From Endomychus coccineus (taxonomy: Eukaryota > Arthropoda > Insecta > Coleoptera > Endomychidae): DNA of 64,000 nucleotides. The stretch spans positions 76,300,633-76,364,632 of the forward strand of contig OY294068.1 in the NCBI GenBank assembly GCA_958510875.1. Reading direction: 5' to 3'. Positions within the stretch are counted from its first letter, which is position 1. Each line of letters starts with the position of its first letter. A model generated the notes under the pieces. The model saw nothing but the letters and a program-made list of their open reading frames with translations, searched no databases and was not told where the DNA came from. The position numbers and the translations under genes are program-made. Of this stretch, positions 32,046 through 42,304 are shown in pieces.

Positions 32046-32828
32046 ATGTTGATCTATCAGGGTGAAGGTTTGTTGAATTCACTCATTAACAGTCTCCCGT
32101 TCGAAGTACATATTCCATCGTATCAATTCTGCGGACCTGGTACTAAGCTACAGAAGCGACTTGCGCGTGGCGATAAAGGTGTTAATCAGTTGGATTCGGC
32201 CTGTCGCGAGCACGACATAGCTTATTCCCAACACAAATCTCTAGAAGACCGTCATAAGGCCGATAAAATATTAGAGGACGCAGCTTGGCAACGTGTTAAA
32301 TCCAAGGACGCTAAGGCTGGCGAAAGACTAGCTAGTCTATTGGTTACCGGAGGAATGAAAGTTAAACGTAAACTAGGAATGGGTCTTAGGAAACGTGCTG
32401 GTGGTCGTCGTGGAGGATGTTGCTTTCGGAAAGATATAGTGGGACATATTTCCAAGTCTATGGAACCGTCTGCGTCGTTGCGAAAGTCCGCTATGAATGC
32501 ATTGAAAGCTGCACGCATAGCTATTAAGCGAGTTGGAGGTAAGAAGCGTGTTAAAGTACCACGCATAATACCGCTGCCGAAATCTGGAGGATTCCTTCCG
32601 TTATTACTACCTATTTTGGGGGCGCTGGGGGCCTTAGGGTCTGTGGCGGGTGGTGCAAGTGCCATAGCCAATACAGTAGTTAATGCTAAAAACGCTAAAA
32701 AGAAACTTGAAGAGGATCAGCGTCATCATGCAGCTATGGAGTCATTAGGTAAAGGATTATACTTGCGGAAGAATGCGAAAGGAGGATTTGGACTGTTTTT
32801 GAAGAAACAACAAAAAAACTTTCAATAG
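32046..32828 (+). CDS. PLA2-domain virion protein
   Basis: The 260-residue protein has an N-terminal phospholipase A2-like domain as in parvovirus VP1 unique regions and other Maverick/adintovirus proteins. It has a calcium-loop-like FCGPGTKL (28-35) and the catalytic LDSACREHDIAY (49-60) with His56-Asp57. Such domains breach host membranes during entry. The middle is very basic (KVKRKLGMGLRKRAGGRRGG). A hydrophobic Gly/Ala/Leu segment (181-212) and an amphipathic KNAKKKLEEDQRHHAAMESLGKG-type region follow. The frame ends in TAG at 32826, just after the slippery heptamer A AAA AAC (32813-32819). The downstream protease lies in the -1 frame, so a fusion is possible. All key residues are present. 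Confidence 0.92.
   Translation: MLIYQGEGLLNSLINSLPFEVHIPSYQFCGPGTKLQKRLARGDKGVNQLDSACREHDIAYSQHKSLEDRHKADKILEDAAWQRVKSKDAKAGERLASLLVTGGMKVKRKLGMGLRKRAGGRRGGCCFRKDIVGHISKSMEPSASLRKSAMNALKAARIAIKRVGGKKRVKVPRIIPLPKSGGFLPLLLPILGALGALGSVAGGASAIANTVVNAKNAKKKLEEDQRHHAAMESLGKGLYLRKNAKGGFGLFLKKQQKNFQ
32813..32819 (+). promoter_or_regulatory. Candidate -1 frameshift site (A AAA AAC)
   Basis: In the PLA2 frame the codons are CAA AAA AAC TTT CAA TAG. A AAA AAC is a canonical eukaryotic -1 slippery heptamer, placed 6 nt before the stop. The protease frame is exactly the -1 frame and is open from 32753, without any ATG until after its conserved region begins. Equally possible is a one-base change in this seven-A run that split an ancestral fused gene. 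Confidence 0.5.
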
Positions 32829-33199
32829 AGCTACCCAATAGGCCGTTGTACGACGTGGATTTGGTGCGTTTCGCAAAGAAAATGAAAATACCACATTTTC
32901 GAGGTGTCTTTATGTGAGACAATTTACCTAAGAGACGCCCCTGGAGACAAGAATGCGCCATTATGAATTTGGATTCGGTCAAAAACAACGGTACTCATTG
33001 GGTGGCCTTTAGAAAAATGAATAATCAAGTGGAATACTTTGACTCTTTTGGAAATTTAAAACCCCCAAAGGAACTTGTTCGATATCTGGGTGGTGGTGGT
33101 GGTGGTGGGGTTAGAATTTTCTATAATAACGACACCTATCAAAAGTATGATCAGGTGATTTGTGGACATTTATGTTTGAAATTTCTCAGTTCTACGTAA
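32820..33199 (+). pseudogene. Adenain-like cysteine protease (internal stop)
   Basis: The frame carries a Maverick/adenovirus-type maturation protease. It has DVDLVRFAKKMKIPHFRGVF upstream, then His at 32996 (NGTHWVAF), Asp at 33041 (EYFDSFGNL) and Cys at 33161 (VICGHLCLKF), which form the expected catalytic set. The conserved region begins about 32838 and there is no ATG before it, so expression would need frameshifting from the PLA2 frame. A TGA at 32915-32917 interrupts the frame where the family normally has Arg; CGA to TGA is a one-step CpG transition. A seven-Gly run (33089-33109) from a GGT expansion lies between Asp and Cys. An ATG at 32963 would leave only the catalytic half. Confidence 0.85.
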
Positions 33200-33218
33200 A
33201 CATCTGACGTGTGCAGTC

Positions 33219-33689
33219 ATGTCGGAGTCCTACGATAAATTTATCGCAAAGATTATGCAACAACTTTCTGTTGATGTTCCGAGAGCTGGAATGTCATCAA
33301 TCATCCGATACGTATATGATAATCTAATAAAGGCAATGGAAAAACCTTCAAGCGAGCTAACCAAAAGAGACTTGTTATTTCTGCCGATGGAATACATTCT
33401 AAAACATTTGGATTTGGTGTCTCTCAATCAAAATGAGGTTCCGAAATATATGTTCAAATCCCTTTACCGTCATATGCGGTGTACGGAACATATCGATGAA
33501 GATTGTGATTGTCTACCACCTCCACGCAAACTATGTTCTCAATGTTTATCTCAACAGATTTCCAAGGTCATGGAGACCGAGGGAATAACGCAGCATGAGA
33601 AGCAGGTGTTGATTGATGAAGTGTGCCGAGACGATCCATACTTTATAAAATCATACTTATTCCATCTATTAATGTTAAAATATAAATAG
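33219..33689 (+). CDS. Cys-rich unknown Maverick protein (156 aa)
   Basis: The protein starts 19 nt after the protease stop. It has a helical N-terminal two-thirds, then a Cys/His-rich segment (CTEHIDEDCDC, then LCSQCLSQQ; about residues 88-115) that could bind zinc, and a helical C-terminus. It was not recognised as a named family. Position between protease and minor capsid genes suggests a late or virion-associated role (inference). The frame is intact. Confidence 0.7.
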   Translation: MSESYDKFIAKIMQQLSVDVPRAGMSSIIRYVYDNLIKAMEKPSSELTKRDLLFLPMEYILKHLDLVSLNQNEVPKYMFKSLYRHMRCTEHIDEDCDCLPPPRKLCSQCLSQQISKVMETEGITQHEKQVLIDEVCRDDPYFIKSYLFHLLMLKYK

Positions 33690-33694
33690 AAATG
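33681..33694 (+). promoter_or_regulatory. Late promoter TATA (TATAAATAGAAATG)
   Basis: Starts 38 nt before the minor capsid ATG and 32 nt before the A of a TCAGT arthropod initiator at 33711-33715. It implies a leader of only a few nucleotides. It overlaps the 3' end of the upstream gene. Confidence 0.65.
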
Positions 33695-33718
33695 TCGCAA
33701 TAAATTCTTATCAGTATC

Positions 33719-34417
33719 ATGTCGCAGTTATTCACGCTAACAAGCACCAACCATATATTCTCGTTCACACCGCAGAATTCGATAGAGTTGAAGCCTGATA
33801 AGCGATACTATTTGGCTTTGTTGGGATTTACTTCTTATAACTCTATACCGAATATCGAGAACGAAAAATATTACTATTTGGGGGGCGATGGAAAGACTTT
33901 GAAAACAATCGAAATACCTTCGGGCAACTACGAAATATCCGACATTGAAGAATTGATTCGGAAAAGATTGAACGTAAAAGAAGATGTCTTCTCGCTGAAG
34001 CCCAATAACAATACATTAAAGTGTGAGATATTTCATCAGAACCATGACATTTCGTTTGTTGAGGAAGATAGCTTGGGTAAAATATTGGGGTTTTCGCGTA
34101 AAGTCTTGGAAAAGGGTGTGGTGCACATGTCCGATTTGCCTGTCAACATTATAAAAGTAAGCAACATCCGGTTCGAATCAAACATTACCGTAGGAGCCTT
34201 CTACCGAGATAGACCTGCGCATACGATCTACGACTTTCCCATCACCGACGATCCCGGCTATAGAATTGTGGAACGTCCGAGGAATCCTCTATATTTACCA
34301 GTGTCAGATATCGCTGAAATTACCAACATCACCGTACTCGCTCTAGATCAGCATTCGAATCCGATAAATTTTTGTGGTGAAGAAAGTGTTCTACATCTAC
34401 ATTTACAAGAAGTCTGA
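33719..34417 (+). CDS. Minor capsid (penton-like) protein
   Basis: The 232-residue protein has the Maverick penton protein layout. The N-terminus is FTLTSTNHIFSFTPQNSIEL. A strand-rich LGFTSYNSIPNI block with an IEIPSGNYEISDIEELI segment (about 64-81) follows, then a C-terminal single jelly roll (PVNIIKVSNIRFESN through VLHLHLQEV). This is the single-jelly-roll protein that fills the capsid vertices. The frame is intact and directly upstream of the small basic ORF and the major capsid gene. Confidence 0.88.
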   Translation: MSQLFTLTSTNHIFSFTPQNSIELKPDKRYYLALLGFTSYNSIPNIENEKYYYLGGDGKTLKTIEIPSGNYEISDIEELIRKRLNVKEDVFSLKPNNNTLKCEIFHQNHDISFVEEDSLGKILGFSRKVLEKGVVHMSDLPVNIIKVSNIRFESNITVGAFYRDRPAHTIYDFPITDDPGYRIVERPRNPLYLPVSDIAEITNITVLALDQHSNPINFCGEESVLHLHLQEV

Positions 34418-34426
34418 GAACGGAAT

Positions 34427-34579
34427 ATGGGCCTAGTTGTTGCTGCTGCTGGCAATAAAAGAACCTCGCACGCTTCATATTCATCAGTCTTCAACAAAAC
34501 GTTCAAGGTGCGAGAGCTACTACCACTCACCAAAGCCAACCGATTAGTTCTACAATCTTTAGGGTTTCGCCTTAAATAA
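34427..34579 (+). CDS. 50-residue basic protein between penton and major capsid genes
   Basis: A short frame starting 9 nt after the penton stop and ending 2 nt before the major capsid ATG encodes about ten Lys/Arg and one Glu. Its C-terminal block VRELLPLTKANRLVLQSLGF is the most protein-like part. The tight packing between two capsid genes argues that it is real. Adenovirus-like systems have short basic core peptides (pX type) in related positions, so a DNA-condensing core peptide is a reasonable guess, but it is only inference. Confidence 0.6.
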   Translation: MGLVVAAAGNKRTSHASYSSVFNKTFKVRELLPLTKANRLVLQSLGFRLK

Positions 34580-34581
34580 AA

Positions 34582-35844
34582 ATGTCTAATAAGCGAAAGT
34601 TCGGTGGTGTAGATGATAATGGAGATAACAATGTTATCTCTTCAATTTTCGATTTATACCAGCAACCGAAATTCGACGAGTCGATTCGGAAAGCCGAGTA
34701 TAGATCGATTACACCGTTCGTTAAAGCCTTCAATAACAGCGACATCGTGGAGTTTGGAATAAATCAAGTGGACGCGTTTTTTTCCATGAAGGATACTCTA
34801 TTGGCGATCAAGGGGAAAATCGAAGTGAAGGGTGGAGGTAATGTTATATTGTTGCCGAATTATGGAGCCTTCCTTTTCGACTCTTGCTCGTACATTGAGA
34901 GTGGTAGGGACATCGAAACAGTTCGAGATCCTGGTATAGTCAGCGCTGTTCGAGCATTTACCTGCTATGCTCCTACAGCTTCTACGCATATGGCTACCGC
35001 TAGTTGGTTGTATCCCCTTGAGAGCGTAGTTCTGCACGAAACTAAATCATTCAGTCTATTGATTCCGCTGAAGCATATATTCAACATTTTCAACGATTAC
35101 CCGATGATTACATTCGGTAGGCAGACTATTCGACTGGTACGTGCTCGAAACGATAACGATTGCGTTAACATTGAAACCGCCACGACCAGCGTTAAATTCC
35201 TGATTGATAGCATGGAATTGAAAGTGAAGTATATCTATCCCAACGATATAATTAGAGAAAAGCTATTGCGAGCAATCAAGAGTGATTCACCCATCCTAAT
35301 TCCATTCCGGAAGTGGGAATGCCATGAGCTTCCTGCCATAACAAGCGAGGCCCGACGAGAAATTTGGGCGGTCAAGACTAGTGCAGCAGTTGAAAAACCT
35401 CGCTATGTCATAGTATTCTTTCAAACGGACAAAAGGAACAATGTGAAGGCTAACCCCACAATATTTGACCATCTGGATATAACAAGTATTCGCTTATCTC
35501 TAAACGGCGAATATTACCCCAACGAGCGAATGAACTTGGACTTTGCCAAGGATGATTTCACGCTCGCCCACCATAACTATACAGAGTTCTACTCTAGCTA
35601 TACAAATTCCTCGTCGGCTGTGAAACAACCAATGTTAGATTATACCAGTTTCAAAAAACGCGCCCTCTACATAATCGATTGTTTGAAACAGGAGGAAGCA
35701 GTGAAATCTGCAACTGTTGATGTGCGATTGGAAATCGAGGCAGATAAGGGATTTCCAGCCAATACGAAAGCATATTGCATCATCATTCACGATTGTTTGA
35801 TGGAGTACTACCCCCTCTCAGAAATAGTGAAGAGTCTAATCTAA
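34582..35844 (+). CDS. Major capsid protein (double jelly roll)
   Basis: The 420-residue protein is the size and place of the Maverick major capsid protein, and its sequence pattern matches insect members. These are IFDLYQQPKFDESIRK near the N-terminus, a Gly-rich loop (KGGGNVILLPNYGAFLFDS), PLKHIFNIFNDYPMITFGRQ (about 160-180), an IYPNDIIREKLL block, and a second roll with FFQTDKRNNVKANPTIFDHL and YYPNERMNLDF. The double-jelly-roll subunit trimerises into hexagonal capsomers of icosahedral capsids. No stop or frame break is present. No TATA box was seen directly upstream, so it may be translated from the penton transcript. Confidence 0.9.
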   Translation: MSNKRKFGGVDDNGDNNVISSIFDLYQQPKFDESIRKAEYRSITPFVKAFNNSDIVEFGINQVDAFFSMKDTLLAIKGKIEVKGGGNVILLPNYGAFLFDSCSYIESGRDIETVRDPGIVSAVRAFTCYAPTASTHMATASWLYPLESVVLHETKSFSLLIPLKHIFNIFNDYPMITFGRQTIRLVRARNDNDCVNIETATTSVKFLIDSMELKVKYIYPNDIIREKLLRAIKSDSPILIPFRKWECHELPAITSEARREIWAVKTSAAVEKPRYVIVFFQTDKRNNVKANPTIFDHLDITSIRLSLNGEYYPNERMNLDFAKDDFTLAHHNYTEFYSSYTNSSSAVKQPMLDYTSFKKRALYIIDCLKQEEAVKSATVDVRLEIEADKGFPANTKAYCIIIHDCLMEYYPLSEIVKSLI

Positions 35845-35894
35845 AACATACGGCCTAACGACTACGTCGCCCGTTCAGTTTAGTACGAGTCATC

Positions 35895-36401
35895 ATGAGA
35901 ATAGCATTGGTTGATATTCAGGGGTTCATCATCGATGATGTCTTTCATCCCAAAGAAATGTCTATACAAATTGGGTTCAAACGACATTATTCGTTGTTTA
36001 AGCCAGCCGTACCGCTTACGATGTTAAGTGAGAAGGATCGAAAATCTGTTTGGTATTTGGAACATTTTTGTCATGGTTTGGAATATACATCGGGCGATGT
36101 GGAATATGAAGAAATTGATAATATTCTAAGATTGACTCTACTGTGTGCAGCCGACATTATATATGTTCGAGGACATCAAAAAGCCGAATATCTCTCGAAA
36201 AAGTGTGTGGAGCTAGATATCTTTCCACGAATCGTAGATGTGTGCAGTTTCGACAACACCCCATGTCAAACGGGGAAATTCGACCCGACAAACAGACTGA
36301 GCTGTCTAAATCATCGCAATGATGGCGGGAAATATATGTGTACAGTCCACCATGTCGATAATCTACAACATTGGTTCCTCACCATCATACTTCCAAAATA
36401 A
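35895..36401 (+). CDS. VDIQ-type Maverick accessory protein, right copy
   Basis: The 168-residue protein is paralogous to the one at 19684-20238. Shared are VDIQGF (residues 6-11), HPKEMSIQ, YSLFKPAVPLTML, CHGLEYTSGDVEYEEI, IIYVRGHQKAEYL and a C-terminal CLNH...C...H cluster. It lies 50 nt after the major capsid gene and is the last gene before the right end, in the same orientation as its left paralogue. The C-terminus HWFLTIILPK is shorter than in the left copy. An RNase H-like nuclease fold is possible from the VDIQ start but not shown. A poly(A) signal follows at 36419. Confidence 0.8.
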   Translation: MRIALVDIQGFIIDDVFHPKEMSIQIGFKRHYSLFKPAVPLTMLSEKDRKSVWYLEHFCHGLEYTSGDVEYEEIDNILRLTLLCAADIIYVRGHQKAEYLSKKCVELDIFPRIVDVCSFDNTPCQTGKFDPTNRLSCLNHRNDGGKYMCTVHHVDNLQHWFLTIILPK

Positions 36402-36418
36402 GAATGTACTTTCTTCAA

Positions 36419-36424
36419 AATAAA
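36419..36424 (+). terminator. Poly(A) signal for the late block
   Basis: AATAAA 18 nt after the last late gene; no other strong signal was seen between 33700 and here, so the capsid genes may share 3' ends. Confidence 0.65.
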
Positions 36425-36467
36425 AAATATTATTAATATTTGATATTTCATTTCTCATACACCTCTT

Positions 36468-39136
<2,669 letters not shown>

Positions 39137-39151
39137 CATAAACGACCCCAA

Positions 39152-39260
39152 GTCGTTTGAGTCGCTTGCGAGTCGCTTTTGAGTCGCTTCCGAGTCGCTT
39201 GCGAGTCGCTTCCGAGTCGCTTCCGAGTCGCTTCCGAGTCGCTTTCGAGTCGCATGAGTC
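39152..39260 (+). repeat. 11-bp minisatellite (GAGTCGCTTSC)
   Basis: About nine head-to-tail copies of GAGTCGCTTCC/GC/TT between the AC array and the right terminal repeat. The corresponding place in the left arm (about 19577-19600) has only two or three diverged copies, so expansion occurred on the right side only. Confidence 0.8.
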
Positions 39261-39911
39261 GAACTGGTGGCAGTCTGTACCTTGGACCTACCATGACAGC
39301 TGTCACGTGGTGGTGACACCTCCACGGAGCAGTCTGTACCTTTGGTCTGTCATGAGACTGCTGTCATATGGTGGCGACACCTCTACAAAGCAATCTGTAC
39401 CTTAGGTCCACCATGACAGCTGTCACGTGGTGGTGACATCTCCACGAAGCAGTCTGTACCTTAGGCCCGCCATGACAGCTGTCACGTGGTGGTGACACCT
39501 CCACGGAGCAGTCTGTACCTTAGGTCCACCATGACAGCTGTCACGTGGTGGTGACATCTCCACGAAGCAATCTGTACCTTAGGTCCGCCATGACAGCTGT
39601 CACGTGGTTGTGACACCTCCACGGAGCAGTCTGTACCTTAGGTCCACCATGACAGCTGTCATGTGATAGTCACATGACCCCTGTACATGTGACACACTTT
39701 TTGTACACACCCTGTATACTCGATGGCAGCTGCCTCGTGATAGTCACGTGACCCTATACATGTAACACACTTTTTGTACGCACCCTGTATACTCTTTACA
39801 AACAACATATCCTTATCTCACACCTTATCACACACATCCATTCCTTATCACCGACCCCCCTATGGCCGCCATCTTGGTTCTTGATCGTAGAAGTAGCCCA
39901 GTACATCTACT
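39244..39911 (-). repeat. Right terminal inverted repeat
   Basis: This is the reverse complement of the left terminus, ending ...CCCAGTACATCTACT at 39911. It keeps the same order of 59-bp units, including the one variant unit that reads GACTGCTGTCATATG, so the two arms are true homologues. It is followed by the right target duplication. Confidence 0.9.
39290..39665 (-). repeat. Subterminal 59-bp tandem units with ACAGCTGT palindromes (right)
   Basis: ACAGCTGT occurs at 39296, 39416, 39475, 39534, 39593 and 39652, mirroring the left arm unit for unit. The variant unit lies near 39355. Confidence 0.85.
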
Positions 39912-39917
39912 GATTAC
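39912..39917. repeat. Right target site duplication (GATTAC)
   Basis: Exact copy of 18836-18841 directly following the CT end of the element. Confidence 0.95.
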
Positions 39918-41220
39918 AATTACAAATTAGATTAATATGTGACAATTATTCAGAATCCACTACAATTTCAACGAAATGAATTTAAACAAGGTTAGAGAAA
40001 AATGAATTGAGTTTGAAAGTCAGATATGAGCTAAGGTTCAGAGATTTCTAGAACCACGTGGGTGGATTTTGTATTATTCGCACTCTTCATTACTATTACA
40101 GGATTGTTTAACAAGTTTCACGTTAACTCTATAATCGAAGGTATTGGAAACAAGGCTCGTGGAATTATAATTATGGAGTGGTTAGTTCTAGCCCAGCCTC
40201 TATATGTTTCGTACCTTTTCGATTTGTATAACGCTACGTTGTTCGTATTACGAGGAGTTAAAAGCAAAAAAATATACGATATAATAATTTCACGTGTATT
40301 CAAAAAATGGAATCAAGTGATTTGGTCAATTGAATAAATGATAATATGAATGAAATTACAATATCTATAATCAAAAGATCTAGGTTCCTGTTATAAGAGC
40401 AGGAAACAATCAAAGTTTTGTATAAATAAGAGTAAGCCTGATTATGAATGAAATATTAAAGATTCAACGCTACTCAAAAAACAATTTAATTAATAACTTA
40501 AGACCTACCTTGTCTTCACAGAAACACCAAAGATGGTTAGTTATCAACCGCAACCGGTTTTATTCCGAGTCTCCCTTCCTAATTAATAATTCGGATGTGG
40601 GGGTAACAATATAGTGTTCGTTGAATCCGCACCGTATTAATTGAATACAGTTAACTATATCATTTAAGATAGAGTTCTTCAATTGGGAGAAAGTTCAAGG
40701 ATATAAAATCAAATTATTATAGGTTTCTATCATGATAAGGATTTGTAACGATTTATTCAAAAGTCAGATCGTTAAAAGTTCACTGGGTGCTCAAAGTAGT
40801 GTCAATTGTGAACCTGGAGGACGTGTAGGGGGCATTATTGGATATAAGATGGTGTGCTATAGACATCTATTATTTTTATGATACGAGGATGAGCAGTCTG
40901 ACAACCAAATTCTTTTGCGCCAAGTACAATGTTAAACAACTTTTCTTTTGTTAGAAAGCGATTGAAACCCTTCATGAGCACCTTATCGGGCCTGTTCACA
41001 TCCCATAAGGTGGTGTGGAAGTAGGTGGTTGAAACCCTCTATGGGCACCTTATCGGGCCTGTTTCACATCCCATATTATAGTGTGGAGTCCCTGAATCCG
41101 AATTTAATCACCACAGATATACTAACTAAGCACTCCACCTCGTATGGTAGGCTGGTTTCTGAGAGCAGTTTCGACGATACGAAAGGCCCATTGTATCTCA
41201 CCTCACCAGCTTCTCGAGCA
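39918..41220. other. No gene confidently recognised
   Basis: Host flank. One plus-strand open frame at 40062-40337 (91 codons, hydrophobic) has no recognisable motif or splice context. A direct repeat with TATGGGCACCTTATCGGGCCTG occurs twice between 40970 and 41070. Confidence 0.4.
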
Positions 41221-41224
41221 ATCG

Positions 41225-41302
41225 GAAAAACTGTCTTAGCTGGAATTCGAACCCGTGAACGGCCACCTGACTCCCTTGTTAAACAACTTGGCCACATTGC
41301 TC
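41225..41302 (-). repeat. tRNA-derived SINE head
   Basis: On the minus strand an A box (TGGCCAAGTTG, 41294-41284) and a perfect B box (GGTTCGAATTCC, 41253-41242) are spaced as in an internal RNA polymerase III promoter. The flanks resemble a class II tRNA body. The SINE tail probably continues toward 41080. Confidence 0.55.
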
Positions 41303-41378
41303 TACTTGGCACCTGGTATTTCAGTTTGTCAGGAAACCCTTCGTTACTTTTACGATTGTATCTGAGAAACTGAAGACA

Positions 41379-41490
41379 GTTCTGAGTCCGTTACTCTTCT
41401 ACATAATATACAGGAATGATATTCCAGATGATCTAAATGTGAGTGTCTTACCGTATGCTGATGACGGCAAATTTTTACTGTACCATTAAA
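41379..41490 (+). pseudogene. Reverse transcriptase fragment with YADD
   Basis: The frame reads VLSPLLFYIIYRNDIPDDL followed by SVLPYADDGKF, which are the domain 4-5 blocks of non-LTR reverse transcriptases including the catalytic YADD. Stops follow soon after. It is a dead LINE fragment. Confidence 0.75.
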
Positions 41491-42304
41491 AGTTTGCTAG
41501 TCTGTGCAGTATTGCACGAAGTGTTAGTCAGAGCATTGATTATATATAAATTAATGGTCAGAGTGAGGTATGGTATCTGATCAACAAACTGCCTTCAAAT
41601 TACCTTAAAGCAAATTATCATAACATACGATTATTCTCTCAAGGCATTTCTATCGAATAAGTTAGTTTTCGCTAAAATTTGGAGCATATAATAGTTTTAT
41701 GCCATTTTTCTCAAAAGTCTTTTCTGATTCTATTTTCATCGCATTTAGAAGTTTCTGAGTTCAACACGGGCAACATAGCATACAAATAATAATATGGTCT
41801 TTTCCGAGATGTTTATTACGATAAGTCATAAACTGTAAACCCTATATTAAATGCATCTTATTTTTCATAAAGACATGAAGATTTAGATATATTTCAGATT
41901 TTTTCTTGAGTTCAATCACTGAGAGAAGCGGGAAGATCATACGCTATAGCTCGTGTGTACTATTGAGCGCTGTACTGAACAGCTCCCCCCCCCCTCTCAC
42001 TCTCTTTCTTATCTGTCTCTGTTTCTCCGATGATAAGGTTGGAAATTTGCTTGCACAGCCATTCATTTCCAGTGTATCACGAACTAATTTCTAATTTTTG
42101 AGCCGTTTTCTGGGTGTTACAATTTAATAGCGCGATCTGTAAGGCTGCTTATAATACTTTTTCATAACTTGTTGGTGCAAGTCAATGAAGTGAAGATATT
42201 GCTTTAGTAAACAACGATGTTTTAATTTTTCCATTTGAATCATGCCTACTGTTCATATCTAGGAAATTTATGTTTTTGTTTCCTTTAATTAATGAAACCC
42301 TTGT

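Noticed and set aside
40062..40337. 91-codon hydrophobic frame right of the Polinton
   Set aside because: No recognisable family or exon borders; hydrophobic bias is expected from T-rich DNA.
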